DNA of 64,000 nt from the NCBI GenBank assembly GCA_003724185.1, contig RHGM01000001.1, positions 186,001-250,000 on the forward strand. The letters run 5' to 3'. Positions within the stretch are counted from its first letter, which is position 1. Every line of letters begins with the position of its first letter. This DNA is from Porphyrobacter sp. IPPAS B-1204 (GTDB lineage: Bacteria > Pseudomonadota > Alphaproteobacteria > Sphingomonadales > Sphingomonadaceae). Both the position numbers and the translations under genes were made by a program. The notes under the pieces were generated by a model. It worked only from the letters and a program-made list of their open reading frames with translations, did not search any database and was not told the origin of the DNA. Below, piece by piece: positions 28,914-38,347 of the stretch.

Positions 28914-31205
28914 CTAAGGCGGGGTCGGCAGTGGCTTGGGGCGTGGCCGGGGCTCCTCTGCCCGCCACCATCCATGCTGTCCCTGGGACTGGCCGACAGA
29001 GGTGATCTTCGCGTTGGCAAGATCAATGGCGAGACCCCCGCTCCGCGCAAGGTAGCGACGATCTGCCTTGAGCCAGCGCGGGCGGCACGATCGCGGGAGA
29101 AAACGTTCCGAAACGACGATATCGGCCTCGGCGCAGGCGGCAGCCAGCGCGCGTTCCTCAACCTGCATGCGCCCCCGTCCGAGCAGCAGCACCCAGTCCC
29201 GCCCACCCCGCTCAATCGCAACGGTGCAGAACGCCGAAGAACAGCGCGCCCCTGCCCATTCGGCGAGCGGCACAGGCTCGGCGCTGACGCCTGCCAGTTC
29301 CATCAGGTTCTCGCGGGTGTAGGATGATCGGCTGTCGCGCAGGGAGAAAAGCCGCGTGGTCCCATCAGGGTCGGGCATGGTGATGCCGACCTGCTGCCCG
29401 TCATCCGCCACCAGCACATCAGGCACCGGCGTCGCCCAGACCAGCCCGATCGCCGCCGCAATCGGCAGCAATCCGGCAAGCCGCACCCGTCCCCTCCAAA
29501 GCGCCAGCCACAGCTCGCCCGCGATGAATAGTGCAATGGCGAGCCCGCCCATCTGCGCGGTTAACCGCACCGCACCGGGCTGGCTCGCAGTGAAATGTGC
29601 GATCCACAGCATCAGATCGAGCGATTGCTGCACCACCCACCAGCACGGGGCGCCGAGGCCGACGAGGTCCAGCAACAGACCGAGTGCGATCATCGGCATG
29701 GAGATGAACGTTACCAATGGGATGGCAAACACATTGGCGACCGAACCATACAGCCCCGCGCGGTGAAAATGGAATTGAACGATTGGCATCAGCGCCAGTT
29801 CGATCACCAGCCCTGTCACAAACAGCATGACCACCCGCCGCCCCGTGCGCGCCCACCACGGCTCCTCGCGTGCAGCGAGGAAAGCGCGCACCGGGACGCT
29901 GGTCGATAGCGCGATAATCGCGATCACCGCCGAAAAGCTCATCTGAAAGCTGGGCCCGATGGCGCTTTCGGGCCACAACAGCAGAACGAACCCGGCGGCG
30001 ACGGCCACCATCCGGAATGACAGCGGCTCGCGCCCCAAGGCCAGCGCGCCGAGCACCAGCAGGGCCGCAACACAGCTGCGAATGGTCGGGACCTCGGCCC
30101 CCGTGAGAATGGTGTAGCCGACCCCTGCCAGCGCGCCAACTGCAGCCGCCACCACGGGCAAACGCACCCGCAGCGCCAGCGCGGGCCACAGCGCCAGCAG
30201 CTTGATCGCCACCAGATAAGCCGCCGCAACCAGAGCGCTGACATGCAGCCCGCTGATCGAGAGCAGGTGCGTCAGCCCCGAATCGCGCATCGCAACCTCG
30301 TCTGCCTCGGCGATGCTGCCCCGGTCGCCGCTGGCAAAGGCGGCGGCAATCGTCCCGGCTGATCCGTCCACCCGCGCCCGGACATGCTCCGCCAGAGTGC
30401 GTTGAAGGCTCGCCACCCCGCCTTTTTCGGGCGCCGGACGAAGCACCACTAGGCTGCCTACCATCGAGCCTGTCGCGGACAATCCCTTGAACCACGCGGC
30501 ACGGGCAAAGTCGTAACTGCCCGGCAACATCGGGCTGGCCGGCGGCATCAACCGCGCACGCAGCCGCACCACCGCCCCCTCCGCAAGGCCCAGCGGCACG
30601 CCGCCGTCACCAAACGACGCCAGCGGCACGTTCACCCGCACCTTCTGCGCCGTCCCTGCCTGTGTTGCTTCATCCCGGGGCAGACGCACCGCCAGTGTCA
30701 GGCGCAGGCGGCCATCGGCGGGCTGGTCTTCGCGTTCCAGCACCTTTCCGTCGATCAGCACCACCACCGGGCGCGCAATCGGTTCGGCCCCGACGATGGC
30801 CGAGCGCGCCCAGACCACTGCAATCCCGAAAGCGAACACCATCCCGCAGGCCGCCAGCGCAAGGCGCAGGTTGGCGCGGGTCTCGTCACCGGCGCTGCCC
30901 GGCGGCCACAGCGCCAGTGCGCCCAGCGCCAGCCCTCCGCCTGCCGCCATGCCTGCGCACCACTGCCACGGCCCGGGAAGCGCGAACCATGCGAGAATGC
31001 CCATCGCAAACACCACCGCCAGCCATGGCGCACGGTCAAACCCGGCCTCTGCCAGAAAGCGTTCTGCCGCATCGGGCATACGCGCCAGCATGTCTCGGGC
31101 GCTGGACAAGACTCGCGCGGTTTGCCAAGGGCGCGGCGTCGGCGCTCCGGCGGCGTCAAGACCGCCCGGATCCTCCCCCATCGGAATGATCGGCAAATCG
31201 CGCAT
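28914..31205 (-). CDS. comEC: ComEC/Rec2 family DNA-uptake channel protein
   Basis: A 763-residue inner-membrane protein. The N-terminal part has three or four helices and a DUF4131-type soluble region. The central competence domain contains [19 protein letters not shown] and several further helices, up to about residue 550. The C-terminal soluble part is present, but the metal-binding HxHxDH of a metallo-beta-lactamase domain is not visible. Homologues carry single-stranded DNA across the inner membrane during natural transformation. The ATG at 31205 is preferred over an upstream TTG. It is divergent from gltX. Confidence 0.88.
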   Translation of the reverse strand: MRDLPIIPMGEDPGGLDAAGAPTPRPWQTARVLSSARDMLARMPDAAERFLAEAGFDRAPWLAVVFAMGILAWFALPGPWQWCAGMAAGGGLALGALALWPPGSAGDETRANLRLALAACGMVFAFGIAVVWARSAIVGAEPIARPVVVLIDGKVLEREDQPADGRLRLTLAVRLPRDEATQAGTAQKVRVNVPLASFGDGGVPLGLAEGAVVRLRARLMPPASPMLPGSYDFARAAWFKGLSATGSMVGSLVVLRPAPEKGGVASLQRTLAEHVRARVDGSAGTIAAAFASGDRGSIAEADEVAMRDSGLTHLLSISGLHVSALVAAAYLVAIKLLALWPALALRVRLPVVAAAVGALAGVGYTILTGAEVPTIRSCVAALLVLGALALGREPLSFRMVAVAAGFVLLLWPESAIGPSFQMSFSAVIAIIALSTSVPVRAFLAAREEPWWARTGRRVVMLFVTGLVIELALMPIVQFHFHRAGLYGSVANVFAIPLVTFISMPMIALGLLLDLVGLGAPCWWVVQQSLDLMLWIAHFTASQPGAVRLTAQMGGLAIALFIAGELWLALWRGRVRLAGLLPIAAAIGLVWATPVPDVLVADDGQQVGITMPDPDGTTRLFSLRDSRSSYTRENLMELAGVSAEPVPLAEWAGARCSSAFCTVAIERGGRDWVLLLGRGRMQVEERALAAACAEADIVVSERFLPRSCRPRWLKADRRYLARSGGLAIDLANAKITSVGQSQGQHGWWRAEEPRPRPKPLPTPP

Positions 31206-31274
31206 CGGCTCGTCGCCCCCCGATCGGCCCGGCAAGCGCCCAAGCCGCTCAAAGTGAACAGGAAGTCAAAGCCC

Positions 31275-32699
31275 ATGGCAAGCGAAAGCAGCACTCCCGG
31301 CCCAGAAGTGGTGACCCGTTTTGCGCCCTCGCCCACCGGATATCTCCACATCGGCGGGGCGCGCACGGCGCTGTTCAACTGGCTCTATGCTCGCCACCAC
31401 GGGGGCCGCACCTTGCTGCGGATCGAGGATACCGACGCCAAGCGCAGCACACAGGCCGCGATTGACGCGATCATCGAGGGTCTGGCCTGGCTCGGGCTGG
31501 ATTATGATGCTCCCCCGGTGTTCCAGTCCGACCGGGCCGAGCGCCACGCCGAAGTCGCCTGGCAGCTGCTGAACGCAGGGCACGCCTACAAATGCTTCGC
31601 CACTCCCGAAGAGCTGGAAGCCATGCGTGAGGAGCAGCGCGCGAACAAGAAGCCGCTGCGCTATGACGGGCGCTGGCGCGACCGCGATCCTTCGGAAGCC
31701 CCCGAAGGCGCGCCCTTCACCATCCGCCTCAAGACGCCCAACGAGGGCGAAGTCACCATCCATGACCGGGTACAGGGCCCGGTGACGGTGAAAAACGAGG
31801 AAATCGACGATTACATCATCCTGCGCGCCGATGGCACGCCGACCTATATGCTCGCGGTGGTGGTCGACGATCACGACATGGGGGTGACCCACGTGATCCG
31901 CGGCGATGATCACCTCAACAACGCCTTCCGCCAGCTGCCGATCATCCGTGCGATGAATGCCATCGAGGGCAATTGGCCTGATCCGGTCTATGCCCATATC
32001 CCGCTGATCCACGGCAGCGACGGGGCAAAGCTCTCCAAGCGCCATGGCGCACTGGGGGTCGAAGCCTATCGCGACGAATTCGGTATCTTGCCCGAAGCGC
32101 TGTTCAACTACCTGCTGCGTCTGGGCTGGGGCCACGGCGACCGTGAGGAAATCACCCGGGACGAAGCCATCGAACTGTTCGATCTGGCGGGCGTCGGCAA
32201 AAGCCCTTCGCGGTTCGATCTGAAAAAGCTCGAAAACCTCAACGGACATTACCTGCGCGAAGCCGATGATGCTCGCCTTGCTGCGCTGGTTGCTGCCCGC
32301 ATCGGTGAAACCGCCGACGAAGCGCTGCTGACCCGCGCCATGCCAGTGCTGAAAGTGCGCGCGAAGAACCTTGACGAAGTGGTTGATGGCGCAGGATTTT
32401 TGTTCGCCAAGCGCCCGCTTGAAATGACCGAGAAGGCCGAAAGCCTGCTTGAAGGCGATGCCCGTTCGATTCTACGCAAGATTCACGAGGCGCTGAGGGG
32501 CGAAAACGACTGGACAAGCGAAGCGCTCGAAGCCACTACGAAGGCGCTCGCCGAGGAGCAGGGATTGGGACTTGGCAAGCTGGCGCAGCCGATGCGCGCG
32601 GCGCTGACCGGGACGACCACCTCACCCGGTATCTTTGACGTTCTGGTCCTTCTGGGCCGGGATGAGGCTCTCGCTCGGCTTGACGCACAGGCTGCGTGA
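31275..32699 (+). CDS. gltX: Glutamate--tRNA ligase
   Basis: A 474-residue class I aminoacyl-tRNA synthetase that charges tRNA-Glu and, in organisms without GlnRS, often tRNA-Gln too. The HIGH-type motif appears in [14 protein letters not shown] (residues 16-29) and the KMSKS-type motif as AKLSKRHG. The helical anticodon-binding domain is complete to the C terminus. Alphaproteobacteria often carry a second gltX elsewhere, which the window cannot show. gltA begins 44 bases after its stop. Confidence 0.95.
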   Translation: MASESSTPGPEVVTRFAPSPTGYLHIGGARTALFNWLYARHHGGRTLLRIEDTDAKRSTQAAIDAIIEGLAWLGLDYDAPPVFQSDRAERHAEVAWQLLNAGHAYKCFATPEELEAMREEQRANKKPLRYDGRWRDRDPSEAPEGAPFTIRLKTPNEGEVTIHDRVQGPVTVKNEEIDDYIILRADGTPTYMLAVVVDDHDMGVTHVIRGDDHLNNAFRQLPIIRAMNAIEGNWPDPVYAHIPLIHGSDGAKLSKRHGALGVEAYRDEFGILPEALFNYLLRLGWGHGDREEITRDEAIELFDLAGVGKSPSRFDLKKLENLNGHYLREADDARLAALVAARIGETADEALLTRAMPVLKVRAKNLDEVVDGAGFLFAKRPLEMTEKAESLLEGDARSILRKIHEALRGENDWTSEALEATTKALAEEQGLGLGKLAQPMRAALTGTTTSPGIFDVLVLLGRDEALARLDAQAA

Positions 32700-32743
32700 A
32701 CGCCGGTCTGCGGGGGCAGAAAAACTTGGACAGGAGAAACATC

Positions 32744-34030
32744 GTGGCAGACAAGCTGGCGAAACTCGAACTCGGGGGGAAATCCTTCGACTATTCCGTG
32801 CTCGAAGGCAGCACCGGCCCGGATGTGATCGACATCCGCAAGCTGTATGCCCAAACGGGTGCCTTCACCTTCGACCCGGGCTTCACCTCGACTGCCAGCT
32901 GTGAAAGCGCGCTGACCTATATCGATGGTGACGAAGGCGTGCTGCTGCATCGCGGCTATCCCATCGGCCAGCTGGCTGAACACTCCAGCTTCATGGAAGT
33001 CAGCTACCTGCTGCTGAACGGCGAATTGCCGAGCAAGGACGAGCTCGACGATTTCACCTACACCATCACCCGCCACACCATGCTGCACGAGCAGCTGATG
33101 ACCTTCTACCGCGGGTTCCGCCGCGATGCGCACCCGATGGCGATCATGTGCGGCGTGGTCGGCGCGCTGTCGGCGTTCTATCACGACAGCACCGATATTT
33201 CCGATCCCTCGCACCGCACGATCAGCTCGCACCGGTTGATTGCCAAGATGCCGACGATCGCGGCGATGGCGTACAAATATTCGGTCGGCCAGCCTTTCAT
33301 CTACCCCGACAACTCGCTGAGCTATACCGGCAACTTCCTTCGCATGACGTTTGGCGTTCCGGCTGAACCCTATGAGGTGATCCCGGCTGTCGAACGGGCG
33401 ATGGACCGGATCTTCATCCTCCATGCCGACCATGAACAGAACGCTTCGACTTCGACCGTGCGTCTGGCGGGCTCTTCGGGCGCAAACCCGTTTGCCTGTA
33501 TCGCGGCGGGGATTGCCTGCCTGTGGGGTCCGGCGCATGGCGGCGCGAATGAAGCCGCGCTCAACATGCTCAAGGAAATCGGCACACCCGACAAAATCCC
33601 GCACTATATCGAGCGCGCGAAAGACAAGAATGATCCGTTCCGCCTGATGGGCTTTGGCCACCGGGTCTACAAGAACTACGATCCGCGCGCGACGGTGATG
33701 CAGAAGACCGTGCGCGAGGTGTTCGATGCGCTGAAGGTCACCGACCCGCTGTTCGAAACCGCGCTTCGGCTGGAAGAGATCGCGCTGAACGATCCCTATT
33801 TCATCGAGAAGAAGCTGTTCCCGAATGTCGATTTCTATTCGGGCATCATCCTCTCGGCGATCGGCTTCCCGACCACGATGTTCACCGCGCTCTTCGCGCT
33901 GGCCCGCACCGTGGGCTGGGTGGCGCAGTGGAACGAGATGATCAGCGATCCCGGCCAGAAGATCGGCCGCCCGCGCCAGCTTTACACCGGCCCGACGGAG
34001 CGCGATTACATCCCGCTCGACAAGCGCTAA
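32744..34030 (+). CDS. gltA: Citrate synthase
   Basis: A 428-residue type II (hexameric, Gram-negative) citrate synthase that condenses acetyl-CoA and oxaloacetate. The active-site histidines lie in [12 protein letters not shown] and in [13 protein letters not shown], and the catalytic Asp is in NVDFYSGI. The start is the GTG at 32744 with CAGGAG upstream. Length and N-terminal beta-rich domain are typical. A very strong hairpin follows the stop. Confidence 0.97.
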   Translation: MADKLAKLELGGKSFDYSVLEGSTGPDVIDIRKLYAQTGAFTFDPGFTSTASCESALTYIDGDEGVLLHRGYPIGQLAEHSSFMEVSYLLLNGELPSKDELDDFTYTITRHTMLHEQLMTFYRGFRRDAHPMAIMCGVVGALSAFYHDSTDISDPSHRTISSHRLIAKMPTIAAMAYKYSVGQPFIYPDNSLSYTGNFLRMTFGVPAEPYEVIPAVERAMDRIFILHADHEQNASTSTVRLAGSSGANPFACIAAGIACLWGPAHGGANEAALNMLKEIGTPDKIPHYIERAKDKNDPFRLMGFGHRVYKNYDPRATVMQKTVREVFDALKVTDPLFETALRLEEIALNDPYFIEKKLFPNVDFYSGIILSAIGFPTTMFTALFALARTVGWVAQWNEMISDPGQKIGRPRQLYTGPTERDYIPLDKR

Positions 34031-34047
34031 TGCTCTGACGTTTCATA

Positions 34048-34093
34048 ATGATGCCCGGCGCGGCAGGCTTGTCCTGATCGCGCCGGGCATCAT
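34048..34093 (+). terminator. Long hairpin after gltA
   Basis: A perfect 15-bp stem (34048-34062 with 34079-34093) encloses a 16-base loop that itself can pair CAGG with CCTG. It begins 17 bases after the citrate synthase stop. No T-run follows, yet the stability of the stem makes a 3'-end role likely. The remaining 140 bases before the next gene show nothing recognisable. Confidence 0.6.
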
Positions 34094-34235
34094 CTGGGCG
34101 TTACAGAGCGCGGGATTGCCGGGGCTTGTTCAACAGGTTCAACGCAAGGGTTGCCAGAATTGGGCCCGGCTCAGGGCCGGTCCAACACGCAAAGCCGCCA
34201 AACCGCAGCCCCCTGAACGAGATGCCCTGCAAGCC

Positions 34236-35645
34236 TCAGCCGCGCGGCAGTTCGAGCCTGAACAGAGCGCCACCACAGGGGGCGGCTTCGACTGTCAGAT
34301 CGCCCGCCATGGCCTGCGCCAACCGGCGCGAGATGTAGAGGCCGAGGCCTGATCCCTTGTCCCGTCCGCCGTCATTGTCACGGCCCAGACGCTCGCCCTT
34401 GTCGAAGATCCGCGTCGCCTGTTCGGGCGTGATTCCCGGCCCCTGATCGGCGACCGTCACCGCAACCTTGCCCTCATCCGCCGCGAATGCGCGGATCGTC
34501 ACCGTGGTTGCTGCGGGGGCATAGGCAATGGCGTTACCGATGAGGTTGATCAGGATCTGGAGCACCCGGCGGAATTCGGCCGTGGCCACCGCTTGGCCGC
34601 GCTCACCCTCGACCTGCAGCACCGTGTCGCGGTTCTGGGCGCGCACACCGAGGATGCCCGCCGCCCGCACCGCCGCATCGGCCAGATCGACCGGTTCTTT
34701 GGCGGTGGCAAATCCGGGGGTCTCGACAACTTCGAGATCGGCAAGATCATCCAGCATCGCCGCCAGATGCTGCCCGGCGCTGGCGATGGTGCCGGCATAC
34801 TCGCTGTATTCGTCGCGAAGGGGCCCGGCGAGACGCGCGCGGATGGTTTCGGCATTAGCGATGATGCGCGCGACCGGCTGGCGCAACACAGGGGTTAGCG
34901 CTGTGCCCACGAGCCGTGTGGGCGAGGTGTCGGATGCCTCTTCTTCGCCCGGATCATTCTGCGCTTGGGGCAAAAGCGGTTCTTCGGCCATCAACAGCAG
35001 CTCGAAACCGGCGGGGTTCTGCGCATCAGCGCCGATTGGAATCAGACGAACCCGCCAAGGGCGCTGCGATCCGGCAAGGCGGCACGTCGCTCCGTCAAGC
35101 AGCCGCCAGTGAAGCGGTTGGTGGTGGGTGATCCCCGTCAGCTCGACAAGATCGCTCCAGACCGCGCCGGGCGCCGCAAGTGCCGCCGCTTCGAATTCGG
35201 CGGCATCGGGCGCACGCACAGTCAGCACCTGCAGCCGTTGGCGCGCATCAAGCCGGGCGCTCACCTCGGCGGTGGCGCGGTCGATGGCATCGAGTTTTTC
35301 TGCAAATTCGCGGGCGCTGGGCGGGTTGACCGGACTGCGCTGCCAGTTTTCGACCAGCACCTCGCAGCCGCCACCGTCTTCGGGTCCGAGTGGATGGATC
35401 CGGGCAAAGCCGGAAACCTCGGCCTCCCCGTCAAAGGCGCTGAAGGCGCGCGCGATCTTCAGCCCCATTGCTCGCGCCTGCTGCACCAGCGCCAGCAATT
35501 CAGGGATCGCCAGCATACCGGGCAAGGCGCCGCCGCAGCGTTCCTGCAAATCGGCGAGCGGGGCATCGGCGTTGAGCAACCGATCACTCGCATCGGTCAG
35601 CCCGTAAGAGCCGAGCAGGCCGTCGGTGCGGTCCACTGCGTTCAT
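34236..35645 (-). CDS. Histidine-kinase-like protein lacking the phosphoacceptor histidine
   Basis: A 469-residue soluble protein. Residues about 150-230 resemble a PAS sensor domain. The dimerisation region is at about 245-310. The ATP-binding domain is complete, with N box QILINLIGNAIAYA, G1 DQGPG and G2 GSGLGL. Where kinases have the H box (HELRTPL), this protein reads PVLRQPV, so the phosphorylated His is a Pro (about residue 252). No other His lies nearby. It may bind ATP but cannot autophosphorylate in the usual way; DivL of Caulobacter shows that such degenerate kinases can still signal. The ATG at 35645 overlaps the preceding stop by one base. Confidence 0.8.
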   Translation of the reverse strand: MNAVDRTDGLLGSYGLTDASDRLLNADAPLADLQERCGGALPGMLAIPELLALVQQARAMGLKIARAFSAFDGEAEVSGFARIHPLGPEDGGGCEVLVENWQRSPVNPPSAREFAEKLDAIDRATAEVSARLDARQRLQVLTVRAPDAAEFEAAALAAPGAVWSDLVELTGITHHQPLHWRLLDGATCRLAGSQRPWRVRLIPIGADAQNPAGFELLLMAEEPLLPQAQNDPGEEEASDTSPTRLVGTALTPVLRQPVARIIANAETIRARLAGPLRDEYSEYAGTIASAGQHLAAMLDDLADLEVVETPGFATAKEPVDLADAAVRAAGILGVRAQNRDTVLQVEGERGQAVATAEFRRVLQILINLIGNAIAYAPAATTVTIRAFAADEGKVAVTVADQGPGITPEQATRIFDKGERLGRDNDGGRDKGSGLGLYISRRLAQAMAGDLTVEAAPCGGALFRLELPRG

Positions 35646-36583
35646 CACACCCGCCCGCCAGTGGCGAGCAGCACCGCAGCACGATCAGATGACACCTCGG
35701 CAAAGGCACGTGGCAGGCGGGCGGCAGTATCGGTCAGCGACAGCTGGCGCTCGATCGCGGCGGGAGACAGCCCGGCCGCACGCAGCCGCAGCGCAAGGCC
35801 CATGCCCTGGCCTTCATGGCAGGCAAGCACGCACAGGCTGCGCGGCTGGCGGGTTGCGGCTGCAAGCGCGCTTGAAAACAAAGCGAGGCCCGCGTGTTCA
35901 AGCCCCAGCCCGGCCAGCACGCCGCGCCGCATCGCCGCAACCAGTCGCGCCAGCAAGCCGATCCGGCTGGCAGCTTCGTCATAAGCGGCATGAGCCCGCG
36001 AGAACGCAGCCGTTTCCTCGCCCTCGCTGCGGGCCATGGCCGTGACGCGGTGGAACAGTTCGGCAGGCAGTTCGCCCAACGGCAATTCCATCCGGCGCTG
36101 GCCCTGCACAAACCGCGATTGCGCGGCCAGCGTGGTCATTGCGAGGGCGGCTATGGCCGGATCTTCGGACGCGATCAGTTCCTGCAGCAGGGGGCTCAGC
36201 ACCGGGTCGATGGCGTGGCGTTGGTGCAGGCGCTGGGCAATCAAGCCTTCGGTGGCAGCGGCGTGGCAAAAGGCCAGCAGCCCCTCGTCCGCCATCAGCC
36301 GTGCGGCAAGGGCATCAAGCGCGGCCGGATCAGCCGCCGCCCCGCCACGCGTCGCCGGATCGCGCCCTGCCCCAATAGCGAGCAGTTGGCTCGCCAGATC
36401 GCCCATCATTCCGCGCACCCGCGCAAGGATTGCATCGCTCAGCAGGGACTGTGCTTCGGTGCCGAGGAGATGACGCAGAACCGGGGCGACCGCCGCCAGC
36501 GCGCGGGCTTCGCGCACGAGTTCCTCCCTGAGGATCGCCTCGACAGCATGGTCGGCGGCAAGGTCCATCGTCTTTTCGCCCAT
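35645..36583 (-). CDS. Unrecognised alpha-helical protein cotranscribed with the kinase-like gene
   Basis: I do not recognise this 312-residue protein with confidence. It is almost wholly alpha-helical by composition (Ala, Leu, Arg-rich) and has no transmembrane helix or signal peptide. The succession of short helices resembles HEAT-like repeats, and a DUF2336-type protein is possible. The segment GELPAELFHRVTAMA near the middle and a C-terminal AAIERQLSLTDTAARLP are its most ordered parts. Its stop overlaps the start of the histidine-kinase-like gene, which suggests the two products act together. Confidence 0.6.
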   Translation of the reverse strand: MGEKTMDLAADHAVEAILREELVREARALAAVAPVLRHLLGTEAQSLLSDAILARVRGMMGDLASQLLAIGAGRDPATRGGAAADPAALDALAARLMADEGLLAFCHAAATEGLIAQRLHQRHAIDPVLSPLLQELIASEDPAIAALAMTTLAAQSRFVQGQRRMELPLGELPAELFHRVTAMARSEGEETAAFSRAHAAYDEAASRIGLLARLVAAMRRGVLAGLGLEHAGLALFSSALAAATRQPRSLCVLACHEGQGMGLALRLRAAGLSPAAIERQLSLTDTAARLPRAFAEVSSDRAAVLLATGGRV

Positions 36584-36626
36584 TATCCTGCCGCCATAGG
36601 GCGCGCATAGTTAAATCCGCGTTAGT

Positions 36627-37826
36627 TCAATCCGCAGAGGCGCGCAGCAGCAAAGCTGCAAGCAGCCCCAAGGCGAGACAGGCCAATGCTTCGGGCAGGA
36701 ACCCGAAGGCGGCCGGCAGGGCCAGCGCCAGCATCACGCTCGCCCGGTCGGAGGCCAACATACCGAGCGTCGTATCGCTCCCGCGCGCGGCGAGCCGGGC
36801 AAGGCCGATGGCAAGCGGCCCAAGCACCGCGAGCGGTTGCCATTCGGGCCAGGGGGAGAGCGCGAACCACAGCGCCAGAGCCGCCAGCGTGTCCACCGCT
36901 GCAGCCAGCACCGACGCGCTGTCCCCGCGATTGCCCTCACGCCGCAAGCGGGCTGCAAGCGCGCTGTAATCGATCGAAACCCGCGCCGCAAAGGCACCCA
37001 GTCCGGCCAGTATCAGCCCGGCAGCAGGCGGGGCGAAGGCCGCCGCCATCACCCCGCCAAGCAGCAGCACCAGCGCCAACCCACCGGCGACCACCCCGCC
37101 CTGCTCCAAGCCGCGCGGGGCGAGTGTGCGCACCAACCGCGCAGCGATTGCCGTCATCGGCGCGCGCCAATCGGCCGCTCCGGCTGCAGCGGCGATCAAC
37201 GAACGCTGATGCAGGGCCACGGCGTCCGCGCTGTCTGCCAGCAGCCAGCTTTCCGGCACCAGTTCGCGCAGGCCCAGATCGCTGCACGGCGTCCCTGCCT
37301 GAAGCGCAAGCCGCAGCAGCACCGAGATCGCATCGGCATCCTCGGGAAAATCGGCGAGGTGCTGGACTGCTGCGCCCCGCATCACGAGCACGCCGGCCCA
37401 GTGACGGGCAGCATCGATACGCTCGAAATCCTCAGGGTGGTCTACCGCCAGCGCATGGTCAGCCGGGATCGCCGCCACCATCCGCTGCAAGGTGCCCTCT
37501 CCGCCCGTCAAGGCTCCCAGGACTTCGGGACTGGGTACCAGCCCATCGGCCAGGATGACGAGGTCATCCTCAGCACGGATCAGGGCGGGCAGCGCGGTAA
37601 AGCCCTTGAGCACATGGAACGCCCCGCCGCTCGCCTCGACACTGTGCTGCAAGGGCAGGAGCGAAACGCCGGCGGTGCCATCGGTCAGGCACAACACCCG
37701 CTCCACACCAAGCGATTGCAGCAGCGCGACTTGCCAGGCGAGCACGCTGCGGCCCGCCAGCGCTAGATCGGCGCGCAAGGTGCCGTCGTTGGTGCGCCGG
37801 AGTGCGGATATCAGGCCGATGCGCAT
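36627..37826 (-). CDS. Possible nucleotidyltransferase-like protein fused to a membrane domain
   Basis: A 399-residue protein of unknown function. Residues about 1-220 look like a degenerate sugar-nucleotide transferase fold: RSVLAWQVALLQSLGVERVL, then DDLVILADGLVPSPEV. Residues about 240-395 hold four to six membrane helices. The layout recalls bifunctional proteins that couple a nucleotidyltransferase with a CDP-alcohol phosphatidyltransferase. The DxxDGxxAR...GxxxDxxxD motif of the latter is not intact; only ARLRREGNRGD...VDTLA hints at it. The ATG at 37826 has GGGGGA six bases upstream. It is the second gene of the minus-strand cluster. Confidence 0.45.
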   Translation of the reverse strand: MRIGLISALRRTNDGTLRADLALAGRSVLAWQVALLQSLGVERVLCLTDGTAGVSLLPLQHSVEASGGAFHVLKGFTALPALIRAEDDLVILADGLVPSPEVLGALTGGEGTLQRMVAAIPADHALAVDHPEDFERIDAARHWAGVLVMRGAAVQHLADFPEDADAISVLLRLALQAGTPCSDLGLRELVPESWLLADSADAVALHQRSLIAAAAGAADWRAPMTAIAARLVRTLAPRGLEQGGVVAGGLALVLLLGGVMAAAFAPPAAGLILAGLGAFAARVSIDYSALAARLRREGNRGDSASVLAAAVDTLAALALWFALSPWPEWQPLAVLGPLAIGLARLAARGSDTTLGMLASDRASVMLALALPAAFGFLPEALACLALGLLAALLLRASAD

Positions 37827-37953
37827 CACTCATCCCCCGTGCCGATTGTCGCCAATCACCTAACCGCGCGAAGGCATAAGGATTGGCGATTTCATCGCAG
37901 GGGTTCAAGCGGCGATGCGGGGTTTGCGCCCGCGCAGCGCACGGTGCGACGGA

Positions 37954-38277
37954 TTAGCGGCGGGTTTCGCGAATTTGTGAACGGTTGAAGCGCGCCAGCA
38001 CGGCTTCGACCTCGCGGATCGCCATCGGCTCACCCGGCGCTGCATGCAGCGCGATTTCGGCGGCTTGCAGCAGATCTTCAGCGTTGAAGCTGGCGGCCAG
38101 ACCTTTCAATCGCATCGCGGCGACATGCCAGTTGCCATCGCACCGCGCCCGCTTGAGCAGGTCGAGCTGCTTGGCCGCGCTTTCGAGAAACGCGGTGCGC
38201 AGTTCGCGCAGCAAGGCAGCATCATCGCCGGCCGCTGCCGCTAGCGTCGCATCAAGAGCACCGTGATTGAAAGCCAT
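37954..38277 (-). CDS. Hpt-like protein lacking the active-site histidine
   Basis: A 107-residue helical protein with the fold pattern of histidine phosphotransfer domains. The family motif HxLKG appears as MRLKG (residues 55-59), followed by LAASFNAEDL, where Hpt proteins have SAANFGAEEL. The phosphorylatable His is therefore a Met. A His stands four residues earlier (51), one helical turn away, and could be a substitute only with difficulty. It probably binds a partner without transferring phosphate. It is the first gene of the minus-strand cluster and is divergent from the coiled-coil gene. Confidence 0.7.
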   Translation of the reverse strand: MAFNHGALDATLAAAAGDDAALLRELRTAFLESAAKQLDLLKRARCDGNWHVAAMRLKGLAASFNAEDLLQAAEIALHAAPGEPMAIREVEAVLARFNRSQIRETRR

Positions 38278-38347
38278 GCCGAAGGGGTAGACCGAATTGG
38301 GTTAATGCGGGGTTTATCCGGACTCCGGCTGTGGTATGAGGTGTCCC

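Noticed and set aside
34094..34235. Possible small RNA or gene between the gltA hairpin and the kinase-like gene
   Set aside because: Short frames only, no conserved-looking structure other than the gltA hairpin itself.
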